Assembly: GCF_026191675.1 (NCBI RefSeq)
Contig: NZ_JAKRRY010000035.1
Coordinates: forward strand, 1-57,621
Reading direction: 5' to 3'
DNA: 57,621 nucleotides
Source of the DNA: Vibrio qingdaonensis
Lineage (GTDB): Bacteria; Pseudomonadota; Gammaproteobacteria; Enterobacterales; Vibrionaceae
Of the stretch, positions 1 to 8,065 are shown one piece after another. The position numbers and the translations under genes are program-made. Each line of letters opens with the position of its first letter. Positions within the stretch are counted from its first letter, which is position 1. Under the pieces are notes generated by a model, which saw only the letters and a list, made by a program, of their open reading frames with translations, was not told where the DNA came from and ran no database searches.

Positions 1-152
1 TATTCGATATCACTACCTGTTCCACAACCACAGTCAGTAGCTACTTTGAGGTTTGATTCATTGAGTCGCACTGCAAATTCAGTACGTTTTGAGTGTGGGC
101 GAGACAGTGCCTTATCGTAGTACTGGCGCCAAATTTCAGTATTTTTATCCAT
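1..152 (-). CDS. Class I SAM-dependent methyltransferase, N-terminal part (partial)
   Basis: The reverse strand from an ATG at 152 reads MDKNTEIWRQYYDKALSRPH and continues to VATDCGCGTGSDIE before running off the left edge. The DCGCGTGSD stretch resembles motif I of Rossmann-fold SAM methyltransferases, with the glycine-rich SAM-binding loop. Only about 50 residues are visible, so substrate and total length are unknown. It lies just beyond the attC site of the preceding cassette, so it should be the gene of the next integron cassette on the minus strand. The ribosome-binding site is weak. Family assignment is moderate; function is unknown. Confidence 0.6.
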   Translation of the reverse strand, partial: MDKNTEIWRQYYDKALSRPHSKRTEFAVRLNESNLKVATDCGCGTGSDIE

Positions 153-176
153 AAGCTTTTGATTTACCGTAAAAGT

Positions 177-302
177 ACATAACGCCCGCTTAAGTTGTGA
201 GTGACGCACCACCGAAGCTGAAATTACCACCGTAAGCACTAAAGCTAGAATTGACGCCAAAAGTGCCAAGCGTTACGAATCCACTTGAAGCGTTTGTTAG
301 GT
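177..302 (-). other. Integron attC recombination site, Vibrio VCR/VPR type
   Basis: On the minus strand the site opens with R'' ACCTAACAAACG (302-291) and closes with GCGGGCGTTATG, giving about 126 bp. That is the length and the end sequence style (TAACAAACG ... GGCGGGCGTTA) of Vibrio superintegron repeats. The closing core GTTATGT differs from GTTRRRY at one base. The interior is imperfectly self-complementary, as expected for a site recombined as a folded single strand. Confidence is high that this is an attC and that the gene before it is a cassette gene. Confidence 0.85.
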
Positions 303-709
303 GCGTCCTCACAATGAAGCACCATCAATATGAACGATTGGCAAAGTGGAAAGGTCAACTTCCTCTACACACCTCAAATTAATCGCCCAACCTTGGAATG
401 AAGCCTTACCCGCTGCGATTTCATGCGATGTTAATTGGCTAGGCTTACGAAAAGTCATAACTCCACACTTTAGGCAGAAATAATCTGTAGCCGTGCCACT
501 ACCCCATTTATATTCAGCTAGTAGCTCTGGCGATGAGGACATCTTAAAAGAATCATCAGGCACCCTAAAATTGAGCGTCCCTCTAATTGAACAAATAGAG
601 CAGTTGCATTGACGAACATGGTCTATATCAGTTTGAAACTCAAACCGTACACGCCCGCAATGGCAAGAGCCAAAATGAGTTTTCAATTTAATTCCCTCTG
701 AGTACCTAA
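183..709 (-). mobile_element. Complete integron gene cassette (GFA gene plus attC)
   Basis: The cassette runs on the minus strand from TTAGGT (709 to 704) to the G at 183 that ends its attC. The start GTTAGGT (710-704, minus) is the exact complement of the inverse core site ACCTAAC of its own attC (302-296, minus). That match is expected for an intact excisable cassette, because R'' and R' pair in the folded single strand. It is 527 bp, carries one promoterless-looking gene and is followed directly by the next cassette start (TTATGT). The boundaries are read directly from sequence; mobility is inferred. Confidence 0.8.
309..686 (-). CDS. GFA family (glutathione-dependent formaldehyde-activating enzyme-like) cassette protein
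   Basis: 125 residues with the Mss4-like zinc fold of the GFA/CENP-V family. CHCG (residues 8-11) and a CxCxxC (27-32) are the cysteine clusters near the N terminus, and FCLKCG (about 71-76) is the second knuckle. Family members bind zinc and a few act on S-hydroxymethylglutathione, but the specific reaction here is unknown. The start is TTG at 686, supported by GAGGG about 8 nt upstream; no ATG fits. The gene fills an integron cassette and ends 6 bp before its attC, a typical cassette layout. Expression probably depends on a promoter outside the cassette. Confidence 0.75.
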   Translation of the reverse strand: MKTHFGSCHCGRVRFEFQTDIDHVRQCNCSICSIRGTLNFRVPDDSFKMSSSPELLAEYKWGSGTATDYFCLKCGVMTFRKPSQLTSHEIAAGKASFQGWAINLRCVEEVDLSTLPIVHIDGASL

Positions 710-710
710 C

Positions 711-1014
711 GCTTTATAGACGGACTTATTCCGTACTTTCTCGCACGCTACCGCCTTCTATTATCATAGAATTATTCTATGTTAGAGCATTACTGCTTTA
801 AAATCAGCCAGCTAGTGATTACTAAACTTGTTGCTCATCACAAAAGCTTGAGTTTTTCCGTATAAGTTCGGCTTTTGTATCCAAATCAAAAGAACTGTGT
901 ATAAAAACAGTATTGCGTACAGTGATGAGGGTTGACGAACCTGCCGTCTAGTCGGCAAAAAAGGATTGATAGTGGAGGGATAGGACTGAAGTCAGTGAGT
1001 GATAACAAGATATC
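711..1014. other. Intergenic region at the edge of the cassette array; no integrase gene
   Basis: This stretch of about 300 bp has no credible ORF. It contains a near-perfect 17-bp palindrome at 765-781 (CATAGAATTATTCTATG). A weak promoter candidate for the cassettes lies on the minus strand (TTTAAA, 17 bp, TAGAAT around 800-768). CTAACATAGA near 785 and TCTAT...GTTAG near 715-710 (minus strand) could pair, which might be a degenerate attC or attI relic, but the evidence is weak. An intI gene would be expected on this side of the first cassette and is absent. Confidence 0.4.
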
Positions 1015-1046
1015 AAAAACTAGGCTCTATTCCAGAGCCTAGTTTT
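1015..1046. terminator. Bidirectional Rho-independent terminator
   Basis: AAAACTAGGCTCT, a short ATTCC loop, then AGAGCCTAGTTTT forms a near-perfect stem with A and T flanks on both strands. It lies 17 bp downstream of the minus-strand transporter stop and would end that transcript. Confidence 0.85.
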
Positions 1047-1063
1047 CATGTTGAATATGCCGA

Positions 1064-2491
1064 TTAAAATCGTTTAGAAACCACAACTGTGAATGCGATG
1101 AATGCGATACCAAGTAGCATTATTTCGCCTTTCCCGCTTTCAAAGCCTGCTTTCACACCCATAAAGGCGACTATCGCGATGGCGAAAGGAATAACGTATT
1201 TCACCAAACCGTACCAAACATGAAACAGAGGAAATGACACTTCACCATTATTGGTGATTTCATTTTCTAAATCTTTTTTATCCAATCTCCAACCGGCAAA
1301 GATACAAATAAACATACCGCATACCGCTAAGAAAATCTTGTCGGTAAGTAAGTCAAAAATATCAAAAACACCAGTATCGAACAGCGTGGGACCAATGCCA
1401 CCTAGCGATAATGATGACAACGTACACATACTAATCATTGTTATACTAGAGACAAGCACTGCCTTTGCGCGTGTCATGTTTTTTTCGTCAATCAAGTATG
1501 ATACCGCCACTTCTAATAATGATACTGAAGAAGTCAGCGCTGCCACACTAAGGCCTACAAAGAAAAGTAACGCAAATAGCAAACCTATTACACCGCCCAT
1601 TTCTGCGAACAGCTGCGGTACCACAACAAAGACTAACCCCGGACCAGCCGCAGGCTCCATACCAAATGCGAACATCGCTGGGAACATAGCAATACCAGCC
1701 AACAATGCAACCCCACTGTCCATTGCTACCACCATCGCGGTTGTTTGTACTAGGTTTTCTTTTTTCTTTAGATAGCTACCGTACGTCACCATACAGCCTG
1801 TGGCTAAGCTCAAAGAGAAGAACGCTTGACCAAGTGCCGCTAATACAACGTTGCTGTCTACTTTTGAAAAGTCTGGGCTAAATAAAAACTCCAGTCCCGC
1901 ACTTGATCCAGGTAAAGATAATCCCTTTACTGAGACTACAATCAAGATGATAAACAGCATGGGCATTAAGATTTTACCGGCTTTTTCAATGCCACCAGAA
2001 ATACCCTTCATGACAATGAGAACGTTCAATATGAGATAAGCACCCATCCACATTAATGGTTCTAGTGGTGTTGAAATAAAACCGCTAAAGCTGTCACTGA
2101 TTAACTCTGGAGTGTTAAGCAGCCCCGTTGCGACTTTGTAGACGTAAGCGATAGACCACCCCCCTACCACAGGGTAGAAGCCCATGATCAACAAACCACT
2201 CACCACGCTAATGACACCAGTAAATGTCCAACGTCGATCCGTTGTTTTGAATGCACCAACGGCTGACTTTTGGGTATGTCGACCAATAGCAAATTCCGTC
2301 AACATCACGCTAAATCCGATGAAAATAACAAAAGCTAAGTAGATAAGAACAAACGCCCCACCCCCACTTTCACCAGCGGTATACGGGAATTTCCAAATAT
2401 TCCCAAGTCCGACCGCGGAACCGGCGGCGGCCATAACAAAGCCAAGCTTTGATCCCCATGTATCTCTTGATTGTGAAAGGTGACTTGCCAC
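1064..2491 (-). CDS. Sodium-dependent transporter, neurotransmitter:sodium symporter (NSS/SNF) family
   Basis: About 475 residues with 11-12 hydrophobic segments, an inner-membrane Na+-coupled symporter. GSAVGLGNIWKFPY at residues 24-37 is the hallmark TM1 sequence of the family, with the unwound region that binds Na+ and substrate. Bacterial members carry amino acids, for example leucine, tyrosine or tryptophan, or amines; the substrate here is unknown. The start is the GTG at 2491, preceded by GGAG at 5 nt, giving MASHLSQSRDTWGSKLGF; this matches family N termini, whereas an upstream ATG at 2575 would add 28 unrelated residues. It is a single gene with its own terminator at 1015-1046. Confidence 0.88.
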   Translation of the reverse strand: MASHLSQSRDTWGSKLGFVMAAAGSAVGLGNIWKFPYTAGESGGGAFVLIYLAFVIFIGFSVMLTEFAIGRHTQKSAVGAFKTTDRRWTFTGVISVVSGLLIMGFYPVVGGWSIAYVYKVATGLLNTPELISDSFSGFISTPLEPLMWMGAYLILNVLIVMKGISGGIEKAGKILMPMLFIILIVVSVKGLSLPGSSAGLEFLFSPDFSKVDSNVVLAALGQAFFSLSLATGCMVTYGSYLKKKENLVQTTAMVVAMDSGVALLAGIAMFPAMFAFGMEPAAGPGLVFVVVPQLFAEMGGVIGLLFALLFFVGLSVAALTSSVSLLEVAVSYLIDEKNMTRAKAVLVSSITMISMCTLSSLSLGGIGPTLFDTGVFDIFDLLTDKIFLAVCGMFICIFAGWRLDKKDLENEITNNGEVSFPLFHVWYGLVKYVIPFAIAIVAFMGVKAGFESGKGEIMLLGIAFIAFTVVVSKRF

Positions 2492-2725
2492 AACATCTCC
2501 GAAAGTAATGTTAAAAAATAGATGAATTTGATTGTGTTTCTGAGCAGTAATGAAAGCGACGCGTTGTGTGATCACGCGTCACTAGAAAAAGCGCTGCGTA
2601 TAGTAGGAGGAGAGAGTGGCAAACGAAACCGTAGAATTACGGTATTAACATCAAAAAGTGCGAAAGGGGCGCACTCATCCAATGCCAAGATATTTTCATC
2701 GCTCGGAAAACGGCAACTGCGGCTC

Positions 2726-2754
2726 AAAAAAAAGCAGTCGCCGGAGCGACTGCT
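2726..2754 (-). terminator. Rho-independent terminator after mmsA
   Basis: GCAGTCGC-CGGA-GCGACTGC (2734-2753) is a perfect 8-bp stem. On the minus strand it is followed by a run of eight T residues (2733-2726). It begins about 20 bp after the stop of the minus-strand mmsA gene. Confidence 0.9.
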
Positions 2755-2774
2755 TGATAACGACCAATTTAACG

Positions 2775-4295
2775 TTACATCGTAGGAAAATTGAAGCGAC
2801 TAGCATGCTCTTCCAAACGCACGCTGGCAGGCCATCGGCTTGTCACAGTTTTCATGCGTGTATAAAAACGAACACCGTCGCCACCGTGCATATTTAATGG
2901 TCCAAAGATAGAGCGCTTCCATCCGCCAAAACTGTGAAACGCCATGGGTACTGGCAGTGGCACATTCACGCCAACCATCCCGGCAAGCACTTCTTCTTCA
3001 AACTGACGAGCGGTTTCACCGTCGCGAGTAAAAATCGCCGTGCCGTTACCGTACTCATGCTGATTAATCAATTCCAGTCCGGTGGCGTAATTGGGCACAC
3101 GGACGATGGCGAGTACCGGACCAAAGATTTCTTCTTGGTAAATGGTCATCTCTGGCGTGACATGATCAAACAATGTCGGTCCCACAAAATAACCTTGCTC
3201 GTAGCCTGAGATTGTCAAATCTCTCCCATCAACCAACAAAGACGCGCCTTGCTCAACCCCATTTGTGACAAGGTCACAAATCTTTTGTTTATGCGGCGCA
3301 GAAATCACCGGCCCCATGTCATTTTCTTTACCTTCAACAATACCCGGACCCACTTGCATCGTTGCTATTTGGGTTCGTAATTTATCAATTAAGCGATCCG
3401 CGGTTTCATCTCCCACCGCGACCACCACCGATAACGCCATACACCGTTCTCCCGCCGCGCCGTAAGCCGCGCCCATAATGGCATTAGAGGCCATATCTAA
3501 ATCCGCATCGGGCATCACTAAGCAATGATTCTTAGCACCGCCTAATGCTTGGCATCGTTTGCCGTGCGCAGAAGCCGTTGCATAAATGTATTCTGCTATG
3601 GGCGTTGAGCCAACAAAACTCACCGCTTGAACACGTTCATCCGTCAGCAGAACATCCACTGCTTCCTTGTCCCCTTGAACCACGTTGAATACACCGTCAG
3701 GTAAACCCGCTTGCTTAAGCAAGAGCGCTAGCTCGACTGCCAGAGAAGGATCCTTCTCTGACGGTTTTAATACAAACGTGTTACCCGTCGCCAACGCAAT
3801 CGGAAACATCCACATTGGAACCATTGCCGGGAAATTAAACGGGGTAATACCAACGCAAACCCCTAAAGGTTGCATGAGTGAGTGGCTATCCACCCCTGTC
3901 CCCACATTAGAAGAGTGTTCGCCTTTTTGTAAATGCGGAATGCCACATGCAAACTCCACCACTTCAAGCCCACGCGCTAGCTCTCCAATGGCATCCGAAT
4001 ACACCTTTCCATGTTCACTAGAAATCAAACGAGCCAAGCGCTCTAGGTTCTCTTCCACTAACGCTTTAAAGGCAAATAATACTCGGGCCCGTTTTAGTGG
4101 CGAGGTTTTCGCCCAGTCGGCATAAGCATGTTGAGCGGCTGCAATCGCGTGTTGGGTTTGCGCCTCATCGCTCAGTCTAACCTGCTTAGTCTGCTGCCCT
4201 GTCGCGGGGTCAAAAATGGGAGAGATACGGTTAGACTGCGGTTCACCAACAGCATCATGAACTGCACCATTAATAAAGTTAAATACGGTTTCCAT
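2775..4295 (-). CDS. mmsA: CoA-acylating methylmalonate/malonate-semialdehyde dehydrogenase
   Basis: 506 residues, the usual length for MmsA/IolA. The enzyme converts malonate semialdehyde (from inositol) or methylmalonate semialdehyde (from valine) with NAD+ and CoA to acetyl-CoA or propionyl-CoA plus CO2. Visible aldehyde-dehydrogenase landmarks are FNFP with Asn154, the KPSEKDPS cofactor segment near 177, FVGS at 227-230 and the catalytic Cys285 in AGERCMAL. The start ATG at 4295 has AAGGAA about 8 nt upstream and lies 11 bp after the stop of the iolC-DUF2090 gene, so the two are an operon. The inositol neighbours favour an IolA role in the last step of the pathway. A strong terminator follows. 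Confidence 0.93.
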   Translation of the reverse strand: METVFNFINGAVHDAVGEPQSNRISPIFDPATGQQTKQVRLSDEAQTQHAIAAAQHAYADWAKTSPLKRARVLFAFKALVEENLERLARLISSEHGKVYSDAIGELARGLEVVEFACGIPHLQKGEHSSNVGTGVDSHSLMQPLGVCVGITPFNFPAMVPMWMFPIALATGNTFVLKPSEKDPSLAVELALLLKQAGLPDGVFNVVQGDKEAVDVLLTDERVQAVSFVGSTPIAEYIYATASAHGKRCQALGGAKNHCLVMPDADLDMASNAIMGAAYGAAGERCMALSVVVAVGDETADRLIDKLRTQIATMQVGPGIVEGKENDMGPVISAPHKQKICDLVTNGVEQGASLLVDGRDLTISGYEQGYFVGPTLFDHVTPEMTIYQEEIFGPVLAIVRVPNYATGLELINQHEYGNGTAIFTRDGETARQFEEEVLAGMVGVNVPLPVPMAFHSFGGWKRSIFGPLNMHGGDGVRFYTRMKTVTSRWPASVRLEEHASRFNFPTM

Positions 4296-4306
4296 AACTG
4301 CGTTCC

Positions 4307-6283
4307 TTAATTTGATACCAATGTAGTGGATTCTGTTTGTAAAAGGCTCTGCACTGAATTTGAATTCGGCTCGTTCAATTGGCGCTCACGCCATGCAGTA
4401 ATTAATCGTTGGTAGTTGGTTTTTACTTGAGCGACGAACTCATCATCCCCTATCTCATTCGACAACCATAAGCTAGACGGTGGACCAAAGAGAGTGCGCC
4501 CCACTGCAAAACCTTTAACAAGCGAGCAATCTGCCGCTGCGTTAAAACCCGCTTTTACCTCATCGATCGGCGCATCTAAACCGAGAATCAACACTCCTCG
4601 ACAATAAGGATCATTTTCATGGACGATTCGTTCTACGTAACGCCACGAAGAAGGTGACAATGGTGGCAATTTCCACCAATCGGGTTTGACATCGATTGCA
4701 TAGAATTGCTGCAATAACGCAACATAAAACCCATCATTTGCTTCACAGCCTTTCGGTAAGATAACTTCAAGAAGCAGTTCATGCCCAGACTGACAGCAAG
4801 CTTGGTACACCTCTTTAACCGTCTTTTCCTGTGCATGACGAAGCGTCGGCTCGTCATCTGGATGACAAAAGACCAGGCATTTCACCACATGTTCCAAGGG
4901 CCATGAAAGGAGTTGTGAACCAATATTCCCATGCTCAAGTTGCAGCGGTCGAGAGCCCGGAAGTTCAATGGGCCGACCTATCCACACCCCTGTTCCTGTC
5001 GCCGCATTCAGAACCGATTGACCGAATCGGCTGTCGCAAAGCACACCCGACTGCTCGGCTAGCCCTTCCTCAGCAGAGACCTCTTGTGACGCACGGTAGA
5101 TCAACGCTTTTAGCGGGGCGATTTGAGACCGATCTGCCCCCGTATCTAGAACCATTTGTTCAAATTGACTGCGATGATCAAAAGCCAGAACACATAAATC
5201 GTCCCAGTGTTTTTTTCGAGTCGTGACACGATGTAAGTGGTTTAAATGCTGGTCTTGATCAGGACGCGGTACGCTTGATGCCCTGAGTAAGTAGTTGTCG
5301 AGCTCCTCTTTCGTTGGCATCGCTGGCGCGCAACCATGTCGAGATACCACCAAAGCGCCACAGGCGTTGGCATAACGACAAGCGTGCTCCCAGCCTTCAT
5401 TATTGAGATAACCACGCAGCAGCCCGGACATAAACGCGTCGCCTGCGCCTAAAACGTTAAGGACATCAACACGCACCCCTTCAATCGTGATACCGTCATC
5501 AAGGCACTCAGGTATTTCGTTTGTAAACACAGAGCATCCTAATGCACCTCGTTTACATACAAGATCAGCCTGACTCACACGCCGCACTGTACGCAGCGCC
5601 TCCACCGTGTCCGTTGATCCGCCCGCGATATGAAACTCTTCTTCCGTACCAACAATCACATCGAAAAGACCCAGCACGTGCTGCAACTGTTGTGTTACTT
5701 CATCGGATCCAATAAAGCGCGTTTCTCCGTCGCCTAATGCGGTTAAACCCCATAATACCGGACGATAATCAATATCGAGCACTGTCTTAACATCATGTTT
5801 TTTCGCATAGCTTAAGGCCAGCAGTACCGCATCACGCGTTCGTGGGTGGGATAAATGTGTCCCGGTAATGGCTAAACATCGTGCCGAGGCAATATAGGAT
5901 TCAGAAATATCGTCCACACTGATCGCCATATCTGCACAGTTATCTCGATAAAACACCAACGGAAACGTCTCTTCGTCCTTAATCCCCAGCAACACTAATG
6001 CCGTTAACCGCTCTTTATCAGTAATTAGGTGGCTTGTATCAACGCCGACAGATTGCAATTCTTGGCGTACAAATCGTCCCATATGTTCATCACCCACTCG
6101 AGCGAGCATGGAAGACTTTAGCCCTTGCCTAGCCGTGCCAAACGCAACGTTGCCAGACGAACCACCTAAGTATTTTGCAAATGTACTCATTGATTCTAAC
6201 GGCGAGCCTATTTGCTCCCCATACAGATCAACCGCGACTCTACCCAAACAAATTAAATCCAGCGTTTTATCTTCCAACTTCAT
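4307..6283 (-). CDS. iolC: Fused 5-dehydro-2-deoxygluconokinase (IolC) and DUF2090 aldolase-like domain
   Basis: 658 residues in two parts. Residues 1 to about 335 are a PfkB/ribokinase-fold kinase with the GGSSGNVAFG motif (40-49) and the GAGD anion hole with catalytic Asp282. Residues about 355-640 are a DUF2090 domain beginning with LCVLAFDHRSQFEQM, a TIM-barrel-like domain found fused to IolC in many Proteobacteria and annotated there as a 5-dehydro-2-deoxyphosphogluconate aldolase. The protein could therefore phosphorylate 2-deoxy-5-keto-gluconate and cleave the product. RBS AGGGAA precedes ATG 6283. It is the first gene of the operon with mmsA. A separate stand-alone IolC is encoded at 16988-17974, so the kinase is duplicated in this locus. 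The aldolase role is taken from family annotation and not evident from residues. Confidence 0.88.
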   Translation of the reverse strand: MKLEDKTLDLICLGRVAVDLYGEQIGSPLESMSTFAKYLGGSSGNVAFGTARQGLKSSMLARVGDEHMGRFVRQELQSVGVDTSHLITDKERLTALVLLGIKDEETFPLVFYRDNCADMAISVDDISESYIASARCLAITGTHLSHPRTRDAVLLALSYAKKHDVKTVLDIDYRPVLWGLTALGDGETRFIGSDEVTQQLQHVLGLFDVIVGTEEEFHIAGGSTDTVEALRTVRRVSQADLVCKRGALGCSVFTNEIPECLDDGITIEGVRVDVLNVLGAGDAFMSGLLRGYLNNEGWEHACRYANACGALVVSRHGCAPAMPTKEELDNYLLRASSVPRPDQDQHLNHLHRVTTRKKHWDDLCVLAFDHRSQFEQMVLDTGADRSQIAPLKALIYRASQEVSAEEGLAEQSGVLCDSRFGQSVLNAATGTGVWIGRPIELPGSRPLQLEHGNIGSQLLSWPLEHVVKCLVFCHPDDEPTLRHAQEKTVKEVYQACCQSGHELLLEVILPKGCEANDGFYVALLQQFYAIDVKPDWWKLPPLSPSSWRYVERIVHENDPYCRGVLILGLDAPIDEVKAGFNAAADCSLVKGFAVGRTLFGPPSSLWLSNEIGDDEFVAQVKTNYQRLITAWRERQLNEPNSNSVQSLLQTESTTLVSN

Positions 6284-6966
6284 ATTTCTATTCCCTACGA
6301 CTAAGCGTTCATTTCACTCACTGCGCTTTAGCGGTTCCAATAGCAACAACAGTGTGTGCTGTTTTACCAACTGAAAAGATGATCAATCAAACAAAATGAA
6401 ATTAGGTTAATGAAGAGAACGATCATTCTGTTTTACTCTTTATATGAAATGTACATTCTAAAATCAAAGTAAAACGAAATATTTAATCCAAATGAGTGAT
6501 CACGGTTACATTATCGGCTTGTTATTAGACTTTAGTCTTACGCTAAAAAATGAAAAAATAGAAAAAATTTTCCAACTCTTTTTTCATCGAATTATTTTTG
6601 TAACCCAAATTCTTTAGCCAATCTAAATCAATAACTTAGAGATAAAAACAGAAACAACCTTGATGTTTTACCTTTATTTATCATCAAGTTATAAAACTGC
6701 GACATATCACAAAAATTAACACCTACAAGATCTATGTAACAATTATAACAATTGTGCTCACTATCTAATGGCAAAAATAATTTTCTATCTATATAGTTAT
6801 CAGCGAAACAAATGAAAAATATTTATCATTTAAAATACACAATAAATATCACCCTTTAATGGAATAAAAAGACCCAATTTATAATGCCTATTCATTAATC
6901 GTCGACATTACATTGTGAAACGTCCCGTGATAGGCAGTAAAAGTGATAACAACAAGGAGACAGTCA
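6284..6966. promoter_or_regulatory. Divergent AT-rich promoter region between iolC-mmsA and the inositol ABC genes
   Basis: About 680 bp without a credible gene, strongly AT-rich. It holds one exact copy of the inositol-locus motif (6814-6827) and a shorter relative GAAAAAATTTTCC at 6561-6573. It must contain the promoters of both flanking operons. No other structure stands out. Confidence 0.55.
6814..6827. promoter_or_regulatory. Putative inositol-repressor operator
   Basis: GAAAAATATTTATC, identical to the copy at 22524-22537 and one base from the perfect palindrome at 22264-22277. It lies 140 bp upstream of the ABC substrate-binding gene. Its recurrence only in divergent promoter regions of this inositol locus suggests binding of an RpiR-type regulator encoded here. 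Confidence 0.6.
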
Positions 6967-7980
6967 ATGTCATCAAAAATGAACACTCTTTTTCAATGTG
7001 TAACCCGCTTCTCGCATAAGATTGCTTGCTATCAAGAGACCACTAAACGAGTGGTAAAAACGGGTCTCGTTGCTATTGGTTTAATGAGCCTTGTCGCGTG
7101 TGGCGGAGAAGAGAGCAAAAGCGATGTTGTGACAATTGGCGTCGCCATTCCTAACTTTGACGATACTTTCTTAGTCAATATGAAAGACTCAATGACCGCC
7201 TATGCAGAGAAGCAAGACAATATTGAACTCATCTTTGTCGATGCTAAAGAAGATACGGTTAAGCAGCTCGGTCAGGTACAAAACTTCATCATCCAACAAG
7301 TCGACGGCATTATTTTGGTGCCGGTAAATACCGATGCAACGCAACCGATGACAGACAAAATATTGGATGCAGGGATCGAATTGGTTTATCTCAACCGACG
7401 CCCTTCTTACCTTCCAGAAGGAGTGGCTTACGTCGGCTCTGAAGAGCTGCAATTTGGTAAAGAACAAGCGAAGTACGTCGCCAATAAAAGTGATGGTGGC
7501 AACATCGGTATTTTGATGGGCATGATGACCATTGAAGCCGCGATCCTTCGAACTGAAGGTGTCGAAGATTATTTCCAAGACAAACCTGACTTCAACATCA
7601 TTCGTAAGCAAACCGCGTTATGGCAGCGCTCGCAAGCCATGGTCGTGATGGAAAACTGGATCAATTCGGGCGACAAACTTGATGTCATCATTGCCAATAA
7701 CGACGACATGGCGCTGGGTGCTATTCAGGCACTGCGTGCCGCAGGCAAACTTGATGACACCATTGTGGTTGGCGTGGATGCAACGCCAGATGGATTAATG
7801 GCGATTGAAAGCGGCGCACTGGATGCCACCGTGTTCCAAGACGGCGGTGGTCAGGCTCGCGGCGCGATCGACGCAGCACTCAATGGCATCAAAAAACAAC
7901 CGCGTGAAAAAATCACATGGATACCTGCCGAGCTTGTCACCAAAGACAACCTTGCTGAGTTCAAAGCTAAACAAGGTTAA
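6967..7980 (+). CDS. Inositol-type ABC transporter substrate-binding lipoprotein (CUT2 family)
   Basis: 337 residues, a periplasmic-binding-protein type 1 (ribose/galactose-like) fold. It resembles the IbpA group in segments such as VDGIILVPVNTDATQP and NRRPSYLPEG. The start ATG 6967 is set by an AAGGAG at 6954-6959, seven bases upstream; an upstream ATG at 6943 lacks this. The N terminus has a long polar region (about 27 residues), then a hydrophobic stretch ending in a lipobox LVAC with Cys45, so it is predicted to be lipid-anchored. It is the first gene of a binding protein-ATPase-permease operon inside the inositol cluster, which suggests myo-inositol as ligand. A hairpin follows the stop. 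Confidence 0.82.
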   Translation: MSSKMNTLFQCVTRFSHKIACYQETTKRVVKTGLVAIGLMSLVACGGEESKSDVVTIGVAIPNFDDTFLVNMKDSMTAYAEKQDNIELIFVDAKEDTVKQLGQVQNFIIQQVDGIILVPVNTDATQPMTDKILDAGIELVYLNRRPSYLPEGVAYVGSEELQFGKEQAKYVANKSDGGNIGILMGMMTIEAAILRTEGVEDYFQDKPDFNIIRKQTALWQRSQAMVVMENWINSGDKLDVIIANNDDMALGAIQALRAAGKLDDTIVVGVDATPDGLMAIESGALDATVFQDGGGQARGAIDAALNGIKKQPREKITWIPAELVTKDNLAEFKAKQG

Positions 7981-7996
7981 CGTCACCTTTACTCAT

Positions 7997-8046
7997 ATGT
8001 TCTATGTGCTGTCTTACCGTTCAAGTAGAACCGGCGCATAGAACAT
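7997..8046 (+). other. Intercistronic hairpin between binding-protein and ATPase genes
   Basis: Arms ATGTTCTATGTGC (7997-8009) and GCGCATAGAACAT (8034-8046) pair over 13 positions with one G-U. There is no T-run, so it is not a terminator. Hairpins at this position in binding-protein operons often stabilise the upstream message and raise the binding protein over the membrane parts. Confidence 0.6.
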
Positions 8047-8065
8047 TTCAAACGGAGCTGTAATT

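Noticed and set aside
765..781. LexA box in the region right of the cassettes
   Set aside because: The palindrome CATAGAATTATTCTATG lacks the CTG...CAG ends of a LexA operator, and no integrase or SOS gene is present.
711..788. Second attC or an attI site just right of the GFA cassette
   Set aside because: Only partial core-like ends (CTCTAAC and GTTAG) with asymmetric pairing; too weak to call a site.
2522..2897. Plus-strand ORFs of 79-87 codons opposite the SNF/mmsA interval
   Set aside because: They overlap the start of one gene and the terminator and 3' end of another, and lack family resemblance and credible ribosome-binding sites; treated as chance ORFs.
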